This document shows, in pieces, positions 9,106 through 17,254 of a DNA stretch of 64,000 nt (the first letter of the stretch is position 1; every line of letters begins with the position of its first letter). The DNA comes from Thioalkalivibrio sp. ALJT. GTDB taxonomy: Bacteria; Pseudomonadota; Gammaproteobacteria; Ectothiorhodospirales; Ectothiorhodospiraceae. Location: contig NZ_KB907122.1 in assembly GCF_000381825.1 (NCBI RefSeq), positions 353,663 to 417,662 on the forward strand. Reading direction: 5' to 3'. The notes under the pieces are model-generated. The model had not been told where the DNA came from. It saw nothing but the letters and a program-made list of their open reading frames with translations, and made no database searches. The position numbers and the translations under genes are program-made.

Positions 9106-10529
9106 TCGCTACCCCCCTGATCGCCCCCGGAAGGGGAATTGCCGCTGCCACCGTCCTGGCCGCCGCCCCCGGAATCACCCTTGCGGCCACGCCGGCGCCG
9201 ACGACCGCCACGACGCGCGCGGCCCTTGGGGCCTTTCCCTGAAGCCGTGCCCGCCAGGGCCTTCTGCCCGGCCTCGTCCTGCTCCTGAAGCTCGGTCCAC
9301 CAGCGGCACAACTCCGGATCGGCATCCCCGGCGCGGGCGCGCAGACACAGGAAGTCATAGCCGGCGCGAAACCGCGGATGCGTCAGCAGACGCAGTGCGC
9401 GCCCGCCCCGGGAACGCTCCAGCCGGGCCTGCAGCTCCCAGATCTCGCGCACGACCAGGCTGAACCGTTTGGGGATCGAGACCGTCTTCACCTGACGATC
9501 CAGCACCTCGGCCATCGCCTGTTGCCAGGCCGGGATCTCCTGCTCCCCGGCCTCGATGCGCGCCGCCGCCTCCACCTGAACCGGGGCCCACAGGATCGCC
9601 GCGTAGAGAAAGGCCGGATTGACACCCAGCCCCTCGTTGATGCGCTTGTCGGTATTCAGCAGCGATTCGACCAGGAACTGGCGACGATCGGCCCCCGTCT
9701 CCGGGTCGGCGAAGCACGCGGCCGCCTCCGGGAACATGGGCGCGAACAGCCCGAAGCGTTCCAGCTCGTCCAGACAGGTGACCGCCGCACCGCTGTGGAA
9801 CAGCTTGATCACCTCGTCGAACAGACGCGCCGGCGCCACGGTCTGCATCAGCGTGGCCACATCCCGGATGCCCGCCTCGACCTCGGGGGCAATACGCAGC
9901 CCCAGCTTGGCGGAGAAGCGCACCGCGCGCAGCATGCGCACCGGGTCCTCGCGCAGGCGCGTCTCGACATCATCCCCGATCAAGCGCAACACCCCCGCGC
10001 GCAGGTCCTCGACGCCGCCGGTGTAATCCAGCACCGAGAAATCCTCGATGTCGTAATACAGTGCGTTCACGCTGAAGTCGCGCCGCACCGCATCCTGCTC
10101 GATCGTGCCGTAGCGGTTGTCGCGCAAGATGCGGCCCTCGTCGGACAAGGCCACCTGCTCGTCACCCTCGGCGTCGTCATGCGGCGCGCGGAAGGTAGCG
10201 ACCTCGATCATCTCGCGACCGAACAGGACATGTGCCAGACGGAAGCGACGCCCGATCAGACGGCAGTTGCGGAACAGGCCCCGCACCTGTTCCGGCGTCG
10301 CATCAGTGGCGACATCGAAATCCTTGGGTTCGCGCCCCAGCAGCAGATCGCGCACGCCGCCCCCCACCAGGCAGGCACGGTAACCGGCCTCCCGCAGGCG
10401 GTAGAGCACCTTCAGGGCGTTATCGTCGATCAGGGCGCGCGAGATGCCGTGTTCCGCACGCTCGTAGACGCGCGGTTCCGGCAAGTCGCCGTCGCGACGG
10501 GATCGGGTTGCGGGGTCTGCCTGTGTCAC
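9102..10529 (-). CDS. pcnB: Poly(A) polymerase I
   Basis: 475 residues. It adds 3' poly(A) tails that promote RNA decay. Nucleotidyltransferase head: CLVGGGVRDLLLG followed by PKDFDVATDA with the metal-binding Asp pair. RRDFSVNALYYD and the arginine-rich RLREDPVRMLRAVRFSAKLG follow. It resembles PcnB rather than CCA-adding enzyme in its long C-terminal half and basic tail (RRGGRRRRRGRK, then a Gly/Ser-rich end), typical of RNA binding. The folK partner downstream matches the E. coli pcnB-folK order. Confidence 0.93.
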   Translation of the reverse strand: MTQADPATRSRRDGDLPEPRVYERAEHGISRALIDDNALKVLYRLREAGYRACLVGGGVRDLLLGREPKDFDVATDATPEQVRGLFRNCRLIGRRFRLAHVLFGREMIEVATFRAPHDDAEGDEQVALSDEGRILRDNRYGTIEQDAVRRDFSVNALYYDIEDFSVLDYTGGVEDLRAGVLRLIGDDVETRLREDPVRMLRAVRFSAKLGLRIAPEVEAGIRDVATLMQTVAPARLFDEVIKLFHSGAAVTCLDELERFGLFAPMFPEAAACFADPETGADRRQFLVESLLNTDKRINEGLGVNPAFLYAAILWAPVQVEAAARIEAGEQEIPAWQQAMAEVLDRQVKTVSIPKRFSLVVREIWELQARLERSRGGRALRLLTHPRFRAGYDFLCLRARAGDADPELCRWWTELQEQDEAGQKALAGTASGKGPKGRARRGGRRRRRGRKGDSGGGGQDGGSGNSPSGGDQGGSE

Positions 10530-10593
10530 TCGAAGCCGTATCGGTGGTCGAAAGGCCCGTATGGTAACAGCTTGGCCCGGTTCATCCCGCTTT

Positions 10594-11052
10594 TTAAACG
10601 CGATGCAGGGCGGCGGTATCGCCGGTCAGACGGTAGCGCAGATAATCATCCAGGATGCGCCGATGATCGAAGACCAGGACCTGGCCCGGATCATCCGGCG
10701 CCAGCCAGGCGCAGTCAGCGGCATCGTCGGCCGCCCGCGCCTGGCCCTGACCACGGGCGATGTAGACCGCACTGACGGTGTGTCCGCGTGGATCACGACC
10801 GGGGTCGGAATACACACCAAGCAGGGTCTCCAGCGTGACCTCCAGGCCGGTTTCCTCACGCGCCTCGCGTACCGCCGCATGCTCGGTGGTCTCGCCCACA
10901 TCGACAAAACCACCCGGCAAGGCCCAGCCATGCGGGGGATTACGGCGCTCGATCACCAGCACACGACCCGGCTGCGCCGGGTGATGGATCACCAGGTCGA
11001 CCGCAAGCCTGGGCGTGACCGGGGCGCCGCCGGCACCTGCGGGTAGACTCAT
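10594..11052 (-). CDS. Nudix hydrolase
   Basis: 152 residues. The Nudix box is complete: GGFVDVGETTEHAAVREAREETGLEV (Gx5Ex7REUxEEXGU). It probably hydrolyses a nucleotide diphosphate derivative; the N-terminal IERRNPPHGWALPGG resembles ADP-ribose/ADP-sugar Nudix enzymes, but substrate is inferred only weakly. Its start overlaps the end of the upstream S4-domain gene by 4 bp. Confidence 0.88.
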   Translation of the reverse strand: MSLPAGAGGAPVTPRLAVDLVIHHPAQPGRVLVIERRNPPHGWALPGGFVDVGETTEHAAVREAREETGLEVTLETLLGVYSDPGRDPRGHTVSAVYIARGQGQARAADDAADCAWLAPDDPGQVLVFDHRRILDDYLRYRLTGDTAALHRV

Positions 11053-11489
11053 TCGGGGTCGCTCCTGTCACTGGCATCCTGCCGGATAAAACGGCGAATC
11101 TTGCGCCGATCACGCTTGTCCGGCCGCCGCCCCGGGGCACTGTCGGCAGCAGCGCGTTCGGCCCGGCGGCGCTCGCCTTCGGCTACGCGCCGGGCCTCGC
11201 TTTCGGGGGTCTCGGCATACAGGGTCCGGGCCTCGCTCGCCGGTCGGCGCTGATCATGGAGCGCGACCACGTCCACCTCCCAGACCTGGGGGCCACGATG
11301 GATGCTCAGGCGATCACCGGGATGCAGCCGCCGCGCCGGCTTGCAGCGCTCGCCATTCACATGGACCTTGCCGCCACTGACCGCCTCGGTCGCCAGCGCA
11401 CGGGTCTTGAAGAAACGCGCAGCCCACAGCCACTTGTCGATTCGCAGCCCGGCGCTGCCCGGCGCGTCCGGCCCGTTACCCCTGCCCAA
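11049..11489 (-). CDS. hslR: S4-domain RNA-binding heat-shock protein Hsp15-like
   Basis: An S4-domain protein like Hsp15, which binds stalled 50S subunits carrying nascent chains and recycles them. Motif: LRIDKWLWAARFFKTRALATEAV, GGKVHVNG, and a very basic C-terminal tail (RRRAERAAADSAPGRRPDKRDRR). The start is uncertain. I chose a TTG at 11489, which gives 146 residues, near the usual 133. An ATG at 11606 would add 39 unconserved residues and would overlap the divergent GST start codon as CATG. Confidence 0.8.
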   Translation of the reverse strand: MGRGNGPDAPGSAGLRIDKWLWAARFFKTRALATEAVSGGKVHVNGERCKPARRLHPGDRLSIHRGPQVWEVDVVALHDQRRPASEARTLYAETPESEARRVAEGERRRAERAAADSAPGRRPDKRDRRKIRRFIRQDASDRSDPE

Positions 11490-11604
11490 GGGTTCCCCGG
11501 GTCGACCGGAGCGGAGACAATGCGCGTTCTTTCCAAGCGAGGAGCCGGCGGGCCGGGGCCACTCGGGACGGCAATCGCCCCACCCGCGGACGCCGAACAT
11601 CACC

Positions 11605-12294
11605 ATGAATCTGCCGCATCTGCACCTGATCAGTTTCGCTATCTGTCCGTTCGTTCAGCGTAGCGTGATCACGCTGAAATACAAGAAGGTCCCGTTCGAG
11701 CTGGACCTGATCAACCTGCTCGACCCACCGGACTGGTTTCGCGAACGCTCGCCGCTGGGCAAGGTCCCCGTGCTGATCGTCGATCGCGAAACCGTCCTGT
11801 TCGAATCGGCCGTAATCAATGAGTACATCGATGCCATCACCCCGCCCCCGCTGATGCCGGCGGAGCCGCTGGAACAGGCCCGCACACGCGCCTGGATCGA
11901 GTACCTCTCGGAACAGACCCTCGCCCAGTACCAGTGGATGACCGCCAGCACCGAAGACGCCTTCGAGCTGGCACGCCATACCGCCGCTCGCGGCCTGGAG
12001 CGCCTGGAACAGCAGATGACGCGGGATGATCACCTGGCCACCCCGGATTTCTCGCTGATCGACGCCGCGCTGGCCCCGATCCTGATGCGCTATACGCTGC
12101 TGGAGGATCCGGACAGTCCATGGGAGGCGGATTGCTTCCCGCGGCTGGCCGGGCGCTGGGAAGCTCTGCGTGACATGCCGGCCGTGCGCGACTCCGTGCC
12201 AACCGACTTCACCGCGCAGCTGGCCGACTACCTGCGCCAGCGGGAGGGCTTCGCGCCCGCGCATTTCGCGGCGAAGCTCGCCGCATCCACCTGA
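11605..12294 (+). CDS. Glutathione S-transferase family protein, SspA-like
   Basis: 229 residues. It has an N-terminal thioredoxin-fold GST domain (LHLISFAICPFVQRSVITLKYK; CPF with Cys in the place used by omega/beta-class GSTs and absent in true SspA). SPLGKVPVLIVD carries the cis-Pro, and FESAVINEYID the glutathione Ser contact. An all-alpha C-terminal domain follows with the N-capping FSLIDAALAPIL. It could be a stress-related glutathione lyase or thiol transferase, or a stringent-starvation homolog; I cannot decide. It is divergent from the hslR-like gene. Confidence 0.8.
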   Translation: MNLPHLHLISFAICPFVQRSVITLKYKKVPFELDLINLLDPPDWFRERSPLGKVPVLIVDRETVLFESAVINEYIDAITPPPLMPAEPLEQARTRAWIEYLSEQTLAQYQWMTASTEDAFELARHTAARGLERLEQQMTRDDHLATPDFSLIDAALAPILMRYTLLEDPDSPWEADCFPRLAGRWEALRDMPAVRDSVPTDFTAQLADYLRQREGFAPAHFAAKLAAST

Positions 12295-13206
12295 CCCGGG
12301 CCTTCCTCGACCACCCGCGCGCGGTTCGGCATCGGGTGTCTGCACTGCCTCCGGCCCGCTTCCTGCCTGGTGGTGGCTGGGCCTGGTTCGGCATCCGGTG
12401 TTTACGGTGCCTTCGGTCCGCGACCTGCCAGGCGCTGACTCGCCAGCGCGCCCCGAGTGACTTCTTTGCTCGTGCAAAGAAGTCACCAAGAAACACGCCC
12501 GACTGCCGCGACCCCGGCCCGCTGTGCGGGCCGGGGTTTCCCTCGCTCCGAGGGTTTTCGCGGGCGGCGCTGAACTCGCTACGCCTGCGGCTCCGCTCAG
12601 ACATCCAGCGCCTTGAATCCCGCGAAAACCCTTTCCACTCGGCGCGACGACAACGGGGGGTTAAGGTCAAGACAACGGCCGTCCGGACGTTCTTGCGAAT
12701 GGATGAAGGCTGGGTCTTCGAACATCCTGGGCACGCTCGGCCTGCGGCCGTTGCGTGCCGCGCCCGCGGCGCGGGCGCCAGGGGCTTTCAAGTGGCAGGG
12801 CCGTTGTGGTGTCGCGGGGTCGGAATGCCTTCTGTCTTGACCTTCGCCTCCCGTATGGAGCCCCTCGCGGAGGGCGTGATGGGCCGGGAGAAGGCGCTGG
12901 ATGTCTGAGCGAAGCCGAAGGCGTAGCGAGTTCAGCGCCACCGGCCCAGCGCGTCCGGAGCGAGGTTCCCGGGCGAAATCCGGGTGCCCTTCTTTGGGTA
13001 CTTTCTTGGGCAAGCAAGAAAGCCAGTTGTTGATCAAAAACGGGCGGGGCGCGCTGGCGAGTCAGCGCCGGGCAGGCGGCGGACCGAAGGCACCGTAAAC
13101 ACCAAGCGACGAACCAGGACCAGCCTCAACAAGGCAGGCGGTCAAATCAGAGCCACCTGAACGCCCGGGGCCAAACAGCCCTCGGTGCGCAACACCCCGA
13201 AAGTGG
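12295..13206. other. Gene-free stretch downstream of the GST gene
   Basis: 912 bp with no credible gene. Most is R1 repeat copy A (12362-13141). Just before it, 12329-12360 is a decayed extra piece of the R1 outer arm (GGTTCGGCATCGGGTGTCTG). Open frames here are generated by the repeat on both strands and recur in copy B; they have no protein-like conservation I can recognise. Confidence 0.6.
12362..13141. repeat. R1 long nested palindromic repeat, copy A
   Basis: About 780 bp. The outer inverted arms are about 95-100 bp each. The left one runs through GGTGTTTACGGTGCC and CGCTGACTCGCCAGCGCG; the right one is its complement (CGCGCTGGCGAGTCAGCGC, GGCACCGTAAACACC). Inside, a second inverted pair of about 47 bp (GGCGCTGAACTCGCTACGCC against GGCGTAGCGAGTTCAGCGCC) nests symmetrically. 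A perfect 13-bp-stem hairpin lies at 12457-12486. The right-hand hairpin (12997-13026) is spoiled by a segment containing TTGATCAAAAACGGGCGG that is shared with R2. Copy B is at 33774-34538 and a centre-deleted copy at 17055-17203. Confidence 0.85.
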
Positions 13207-13632
13207 TCAGGCAGGACGGTACGGACAGGCGCTGTCCAGACAGTCGCCGTACAGGACCAGGGCGTGGTCCTTGATGGAAAAACCGTGTTGCTGGGCAACC
13301 TCGCTCTGACGCCGCTCGATGGTCTCGTCGAAGAATTCTTCCACGCGGCCACACTGGTTGCAGACGATATGATCATGATGCCCGCCCCGCTCCAGTTCAA
13401 AGACGGCCTGATTGCCCTCCAGGTGCAACCGGCACACCAGCCCCGCGGCCTCGAACTGGGTCAGCACGCGGTAGACCGTCGCCAGACCGATCTCCTCGCC
13501 GGAATCCAGCAATTCGCGATAAATCGCCTCGGCACTCAGGTGACGTGTCTCCGAGGTCTCGAGGATCTCGAGGATCTTCATCCTCGGCAGCGTAACCTTG
13601 AGCCCCGCCTTCTTGAGGTTGTTTGTCTCCAT
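13207..13632 (-). CDS. fur: Ferric uptake regulator Fur
   Basis: 141 residues. Winged-helix iron-responsive repressor. Visible: N-terminal LKKAGLKVTLPRMKILEIL, recognition helix segment IGLATVYRVLTQFEAAGLV, HHDHIVCNQCGRVEEF with the metal-site His residues and CxxC zinc site, and a C-terminal second Cys pair CLDSACPY. The start is the ATG at 13632; an upstream in-frame start would add 24 unconserved residues. It is divergent from bamE, the usual gammaproteobacterial arrangement, so the shared 97-bp region holds both promoters. Confidence 0.95.
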   Translation of the reverse strand: METNNLKKAGLKVTLPRMKILEILETSETRHLSAEAIYRELLDSGEEIGLATVYRVLTQFEAAGLVCRLHLEGNQAVFELERGGHHDHIVCNQCGRVEEFFDETIERRQSEVAQQHGFSIKDHALVLYGDCLDSACPYRPA

Positions 13633-13729
13633 CACCTGTTTCCTGCGACCACCGGCTTGAGGGCGGCGGTATGCTTTGGTGTACCATGCGCGTTCACGGC
13701 CCACTAGACGCCGAGGACCGCCCGTTCAG

Positions 13730-14092
13730 ATGATTAAGATTCTCATTTCTATTGCCGTGGCTGCAAGCCTGCTCAGCGCCTGTGGCGGCTTCAACCAGTT
13801 CCGTCTGGACGTGCAGCAAGGCAATGTGATCGATCCAGCCCAGGTCGCCCAGATCCAGCCCGGCATGACACCGCAGCAGGTGCGCTTCCTGATGGGTTCG
13901 CCACAGCTGGAGGCCGCATTCCGCGCCGATGATCGCTGGGACTACATCTATCACCGCCGGCCAGGCTTCGGCGCGACCGAACGCCAGCATGTCACGGTCC
14001 ATTTCGACGACGGCGTAGTCAGCCATGTAGAGGCCAACATCCCGCAGCCCGTGGCGCAGGAAGACCACCCGGTGGACATGAACGCCCACTGA
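13730..14092 (+). CDS. bamE: Outer membrane assembly lipoprotein BamE (SmpA/OmlA)
   Basis: 120 residues. Small lipoprotein of the BAM complex that binds BamD and stabilises the machine. Signal peptide with lipobox LLSAC, lipidated Cys18. The core motif PGMTPQQVRFLMGSP, followed by WDYIYHRRPG, is diagnostic. It is divergent from fur and convergent with ratB; bamD is also in the window at base 2. Confidence 0.94.
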   Translation: MIKILISIAVAASLLSACGGFNQFRLDVQQGNVIDPAQVAQIQPGMTPQQVRFLMGSPQLEAAFRADDRWDYIYHRRPGFGATERQHVTVHFDDGVVSHVEANIPQPVAQEDHPVDMNAH

Positions 14093-14121
14093 CGCCGCGC
14101 CGCTCTCCGGCGCACGCCTGA

Positions 14122-14463
14122 TCAGGTTTTCGGGCCGGATGCAGAATCCGGGGTTGTCGCGCCGGCGCCCTCCCCCTTGCTCGGCTTTTTGCGGCCCTTT
14201 CCGGCACGCTGGCGGCGCACCTCCTTCGGGTCCGCGAGCAGCGGCCGATAGACCTCGATGCGATCACGCGGCCGCAGTACCGTGTCGCGTCGAGTAATCT
14301 TGCCAAAGATCCCGACCTTGACCGTCTCCAGGTCGATCTCGGGGAACTGCTTTTCGATCTCCGACTGCCGCAACGCGGTGTCCACGGTCGTACCCTCGGG
14401 CACCACCAGGGGCAGGATGACCTGACGCGCCGGGAGCGCATAGGCGACCTCTACCCGAATCAT
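14122..14463 (-). CDS. RatB/RnfH-family ubiquitin-like protein
   Basis: 113 residues of the RnfH/UPF0125 family (RatB), a beta-grasp ubiquitin-like fold. Motif: MIRVEVAYALPARQVILPL, TTVDTALRQSEI, VGIFGKITRRDTVLRPRDRIEVYRPL, typical of the family. The C-terminal 30 residues are a basic and Ser/Gly-rich tail longer than usual. The role is not firmly known. It lies 28 bp after ratA and would be cotranscribed with it. Confidence 0.88.
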   Translation of the reverse strand: MIRVEVAYALPARQVILPLVVPEGTTVDTALRQSEIEKQFPEIDLETVKVGIFGKITRRDTVLRPRDRIEVYRPLLADPKEVRRQRAGKGRKKPSKGEGAGATTPDSASGPKT

Positions 14464-14491
14464 GCCGTCCTCGGCTGCCGGCGCCGTGGGA

Positions 14492-14932
14492 CTATCCGGC
14501 ACCGTGCACCTCGCGGGCGCGCTGGACAAAGGCATCCACCAGCGAGTTGGCAATCTGGTTGAACACCGGTCCGATCGCAAACGCCATGATGCGGTTGGCG
14601 AACTCGAACTCCAGCTCCAGGGCAATGCGGGTGCGTCCGCCCTCGACCTGGGAGAAGCTCCAGGTCCCGTGCAGCCGCCGGAACGGACCGGAGACCAGAC
14701 GTATGTCAATACTCTCCGGGCGCTTGAGCGTGTTGCGGGTGGTGAACGACTTGTGCAGCGCCCCCTTGGCCAGCTCGATCGTCCCCTCGACCTCATGTTC
14801 ACCACGCGGACGCGCGGAGGCACTGCGACACCCCGGCAGGAACTCGGGATAGGCATCGACGTCGTTCACCAGGTTGAACATCTGCTCGCGGGTGTAGGGC
14901 ACATCCGCGTAGCGTCGAATCTTCGAGGCCAT
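14492..14932 (-). CDS. ratA: RatA/YfjG START-domain protein (coenzyme Q-binding type)
   Basis: 146 residues of the RatA/Coq10 polyketide-cyclase family. In E. coli RatA blocks 70S formation; homologs bind ubiquinone, so the role is double and disputed. Motifs: MFNLVNDVDAYPEFLPGC, LAKGALHKSFTTRN, WSFSQVEGG, and the C-terminal amphipathic helix near IGPVFNQIANSLVDAF. The ATG overlaps the symporter stop by one base (TGATG), so it is translationally coupled to the transporter. Confidence 0.9.
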   Translation of the reverse strand: MASKIRRYADVPYTREQMFNLVNDVDAYPEFLPGCRSASARPRGEHEVEGTIELAKGALHKSFTTRNTLKRPESIDIRLVSGPFRRLHGTWSFSQVEGGRTRIALELEFEFANRIMAFAIGPVFNQIANSLVDAFVQRAREVHGAG

Positions 14933-16290
14933 CAAATCAGTTCCACCGCGCGGAGGAACACGAACAGGATCGCGATCGGGGCCACGAAACGGACCAGGAA
15001 GTACCACACCTGGTACAAACCGGGGTGCTGCATGCGCAGCTCGGACTGGACCGAACGCTCCGTCATGCGCCAGCCGACGAAGATCGCAATCAGGAAGCCA
15101 CCCAGCGGCAACAGGATGTTGGCCGTGACATAGTCGAACAGGTCCAGGATGCCCATATCGAACAGGGTGTAGTCAGACCAGACATTCAACGACAGCAGGG
15201 CACCGATCCCCAGGAACCAGGCACCGATCGCGATCAGGGTCGTCGCCGTCACCCGCGTCAGCCCCAGATTTTCGACCAGGAAGGCCACGGCCGGCTCGAT
15301 GATCGAGATCGCCGACGTCCAGGCCGCGAACACCAGCAGCACGAAGAACATGGTGCCGAAATACAGCCCGCCCGGCATGTCGGCAAAGGCCAGCGGCAGC
15401 GTCACGAAGATCAGCCCCGGACCCTGCTCGGCCGACAGGCCGGCCCCGAGCACGATGGGGAAGATCGCCAGCCCCGCCATGATCGCAACCAGCGTATCCG
15501 CCCCGACCACCGCCGTGGAGGTCCGCGCGATGGAGGCATCACTCTGCAGGTAACTGCCGTAGATCATGATCGCACCCATGCCGAGACTGAGCGTGAAGAA
15601 CGCCTGCCCCATGGCCAGCAACACCGCGTTCGCAGACAGGGCGGAGAAGTCCGGATACAGCAGGAACTCGAGCCCGGCGAAGAACTGACCCTGAACCATC
15701 GCATAGCCAACCATGACCACCAGCATCAGGAACAGCAGCGGCATCAGGATGGTGACGGCCTTCTCCAGGCCCGACTGCACCCCGCGCGCCACCACGATCG
15801 CCGTCATCACCATAAAGATCGTATGCCAGGCCAGAAGCGCCTCGGGATCGGCCAGCATGCCACCGAACATCGACTCGGACCCCTCGGCGTCCAGCCCCAG
15901 AAAGCCACCGCTCCCCGACTTGAACACGTAGGACAGCGACCAGCCCGCGACCACACTGTAGAACGACAGGATCAGGAAACCGGCCAGTACCCCGATCCAC
16001 CCGATCATGCCCCAGGCGCGTGACAGCCCCTCCTCGCGCGCCAGCGCCGACATCGTGTTGATCGGACTCTGCCGCCCGCGCCGCCCGAGCATGATCTCGG
16101 CCATCATGATCGGCAGACCGATCAACAGGATGCAGCCGAGATACACCAGCACGAAGGCGCCACCACCGTTCTCTCCGGCAATGTAGGGGAAGCGCCAAAT
16201 ATTGCCGAGGCCGACGGCCGAGCCGGTGGCCGCAAGGATAAACGCCAGGCGGGTGGTCCATTGCCCGTGGATCGAGGTCGTGGCAGGCAT
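14932..16290 (-). CDS. Neurotransmitter:sodium symporter (NSS/SNF) family transporter
   Basis: 452 residues, about 11-12 membrane segments, an Na+-coupled amino-acid symporter of the LeuT/MhsT type in the inner membrane. The signature of the unwound TM1 is clear: [22 protein letters not shown]. The TM6 region carries [17 protein letters not shown]. Substrate unknown. The start at 16290 has a strong AAGGAG ribosome site; a longer frame upstream is not conserved. It sits between smpB (divergent) and ratA (1-bp overlap), an unusual place for this family. Sodium coupling would suit a haloalkaliphile (inference). Confidence 0.9.
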   Translation of the reverse strand: MPATTSIHGQWTTRLAFILAATGSAVGLGNIWRFPYIAGENGGGAFVLVYLGCILLIGLPIMMAEIMLGRRGRQSPINTMSALAREEGLSRAWGMIGWIGVLAGFLILSFYSVVAGWSLSYVFKSGSGGFLGLDAEGSESMFGGMLADPEALLAWHTIFMVMTAIVVARGVQSGLEKAVTILMPLLFLMLVVMVGYAMVQGQFFAGLEFLLYPDFSALSANAVLLAMGQAFFTLSLGMGAIMIYGSYLQSDASIARTSTAVVGADTLVAIMAGLAIFPIVLGAGLSAEQGPGLIFVTLPLAFADMPGGLYFGTMFFVLLVFAAWTSAISIIEPAVAFLVENLGLTRVTATTLIAIGAWFLGIGALLSLNVWSDYTLFDMGILDLFDYVTANILLPLGGFLIAIFVGWRMTERSVQSELRMQHPGLYQVWYFLVRFVAPIAILFVFLRAVELI

Positions 16291-16487
16291 CAAATGGCTC
16301 CTTTTTGAGCGCAGACGAAGGGCACTTGCACGCCCGCCCGCCCCGTGCCCACTCGGGCGCGGCCAGGCGAACGCGGCGCAAAGTCGCTCGGAATTGTGGG
16401 GCAGCAGCCAGCGTGGCTCAACTTTCGCCACCCGACGGGTGGTCGTGCACTGCTTCCCGCGGCCACCTGCAGTACACTGCGCAGCCT

Positions 16488-16967
16488 ATGGGAAAGAAGA
16501 AGAAACAAGGCGGAGACCCCTCCAGCACCATCGCCCTGAACCGCAAGGCGCGCCACGATTTCTTTATCGAGGACCGTCTGGAAGCCGGACTGGCGCTCGA
16601 GGGCTGGGAGGTCAAGTCCATGCGCGCCGGACGCGCGCAGCTAAGCGAATCCTACGTGCTGCTGCGCAACGGCGAGGCCTTCCTGTTCGGTGCGCACATC
16701 ACCCCCCTGCCCACCGCCTCCACCCATATCCACCCGGACCCGAGCCGCACCCGCAAACTGCTGCTGCATCGCTCCGAGATCAACCGCCTCGTCGGCGCCG
16801 TGGAGCGCAAGGGCTATACCCTGGTGCCAATGGCCCTGTACTGGAAGCGTGGCCGCGCCAAGCTCGAGATCGGGCTGGCCAAGGGCAAGAAGGAGTTCGA
16901 CAAGCGCGCCGCCAAGAAGGACAAGGACTGGGAACGCGAGCGGGCGCGGATTCTGAAGCACGGCTAA
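16488..16967 (+). CDS. smpB: SsrA-binding protein SmpB
   Basis: 159 residues. It binds tmRNA and brings it to stalled ribosomes in trans-translation. OB-fold motifs: [34 protein letters not shown], and [38 protein letters not shown]; then the basic C-terminal tail [23 protein letters not shown] that enters the mRNA channel. The ssrA gene is not seen next to it. A TACACT hexamer lies at 16473-16478, so the 5' leader may be very short. Confidence 0.95.
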   Translation: MGKKKKQGGDPSSTIALNRKARHDFFIEDRLEAGLALEGWEVKSMRAGRAQLSESYVLLRNGEAFLFGAHITPLPTASTHIHPDPSRTRKLLLHRSEINRLVGAVERKGYTLVPMALYWKRGRAKLEIGLAKGKKEFDKRAAKKDKDWERERARILKHG

Positions 16968-17054
16968 CGCCGCAGCCCCCCGCCCACCGTCCCCGTTCCG
17001 GCTCGCGCCGGGAGTCCCTGCCCCGTCAGTCGCAGTTTCCTGTGCCCTGCTCCA

Positions 17055-17203
17055 GCCGCCTGCCTTGGTTTGGCTGGCCATATTCAGCATCCGGTGTTTA
17101 CGATGCCTTCGGTCCGTCGCCTGCCTCGTGGTGGCAGGCGCCGGACCGGGGCCACCGTAAACACCGAGCAACGAACCCGGTCTAGCCACAACACGGCAGG
17201 CGG
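17055..17203. repeat. R1 repeat, minimal centre-deleted copy C
   Basis: 149 bp consisting of the two R1 outer arms joined nearly directly. Left arm: GCCGCCTGCC to GGTGTTTACGATGCCTTCGG; right arm: CCACCGTAAACACC to GGCAGGCGG. The whole is a near-palindrome with a TCGT turn flanked by CGCCTGCC and GGTGGCAGGCG. It lies between smpB and dnaQ, downstream of both (convergent). Confidence 0.8.
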
Positions 17204-17254
17204 CCGGGGGAACGCATCAGAAGGCCGGAGTAGCGCCAGTGCCGGACGACGGAA

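Noticed and set aside
12336..13037. Open frames of 100-190 codons inside the R1 repeats, in both strands and in both copies
   Set aside because: They follow the palindrome, appear in complementary frames and diverge as non-coding DNA does; treated as repeat sequence.
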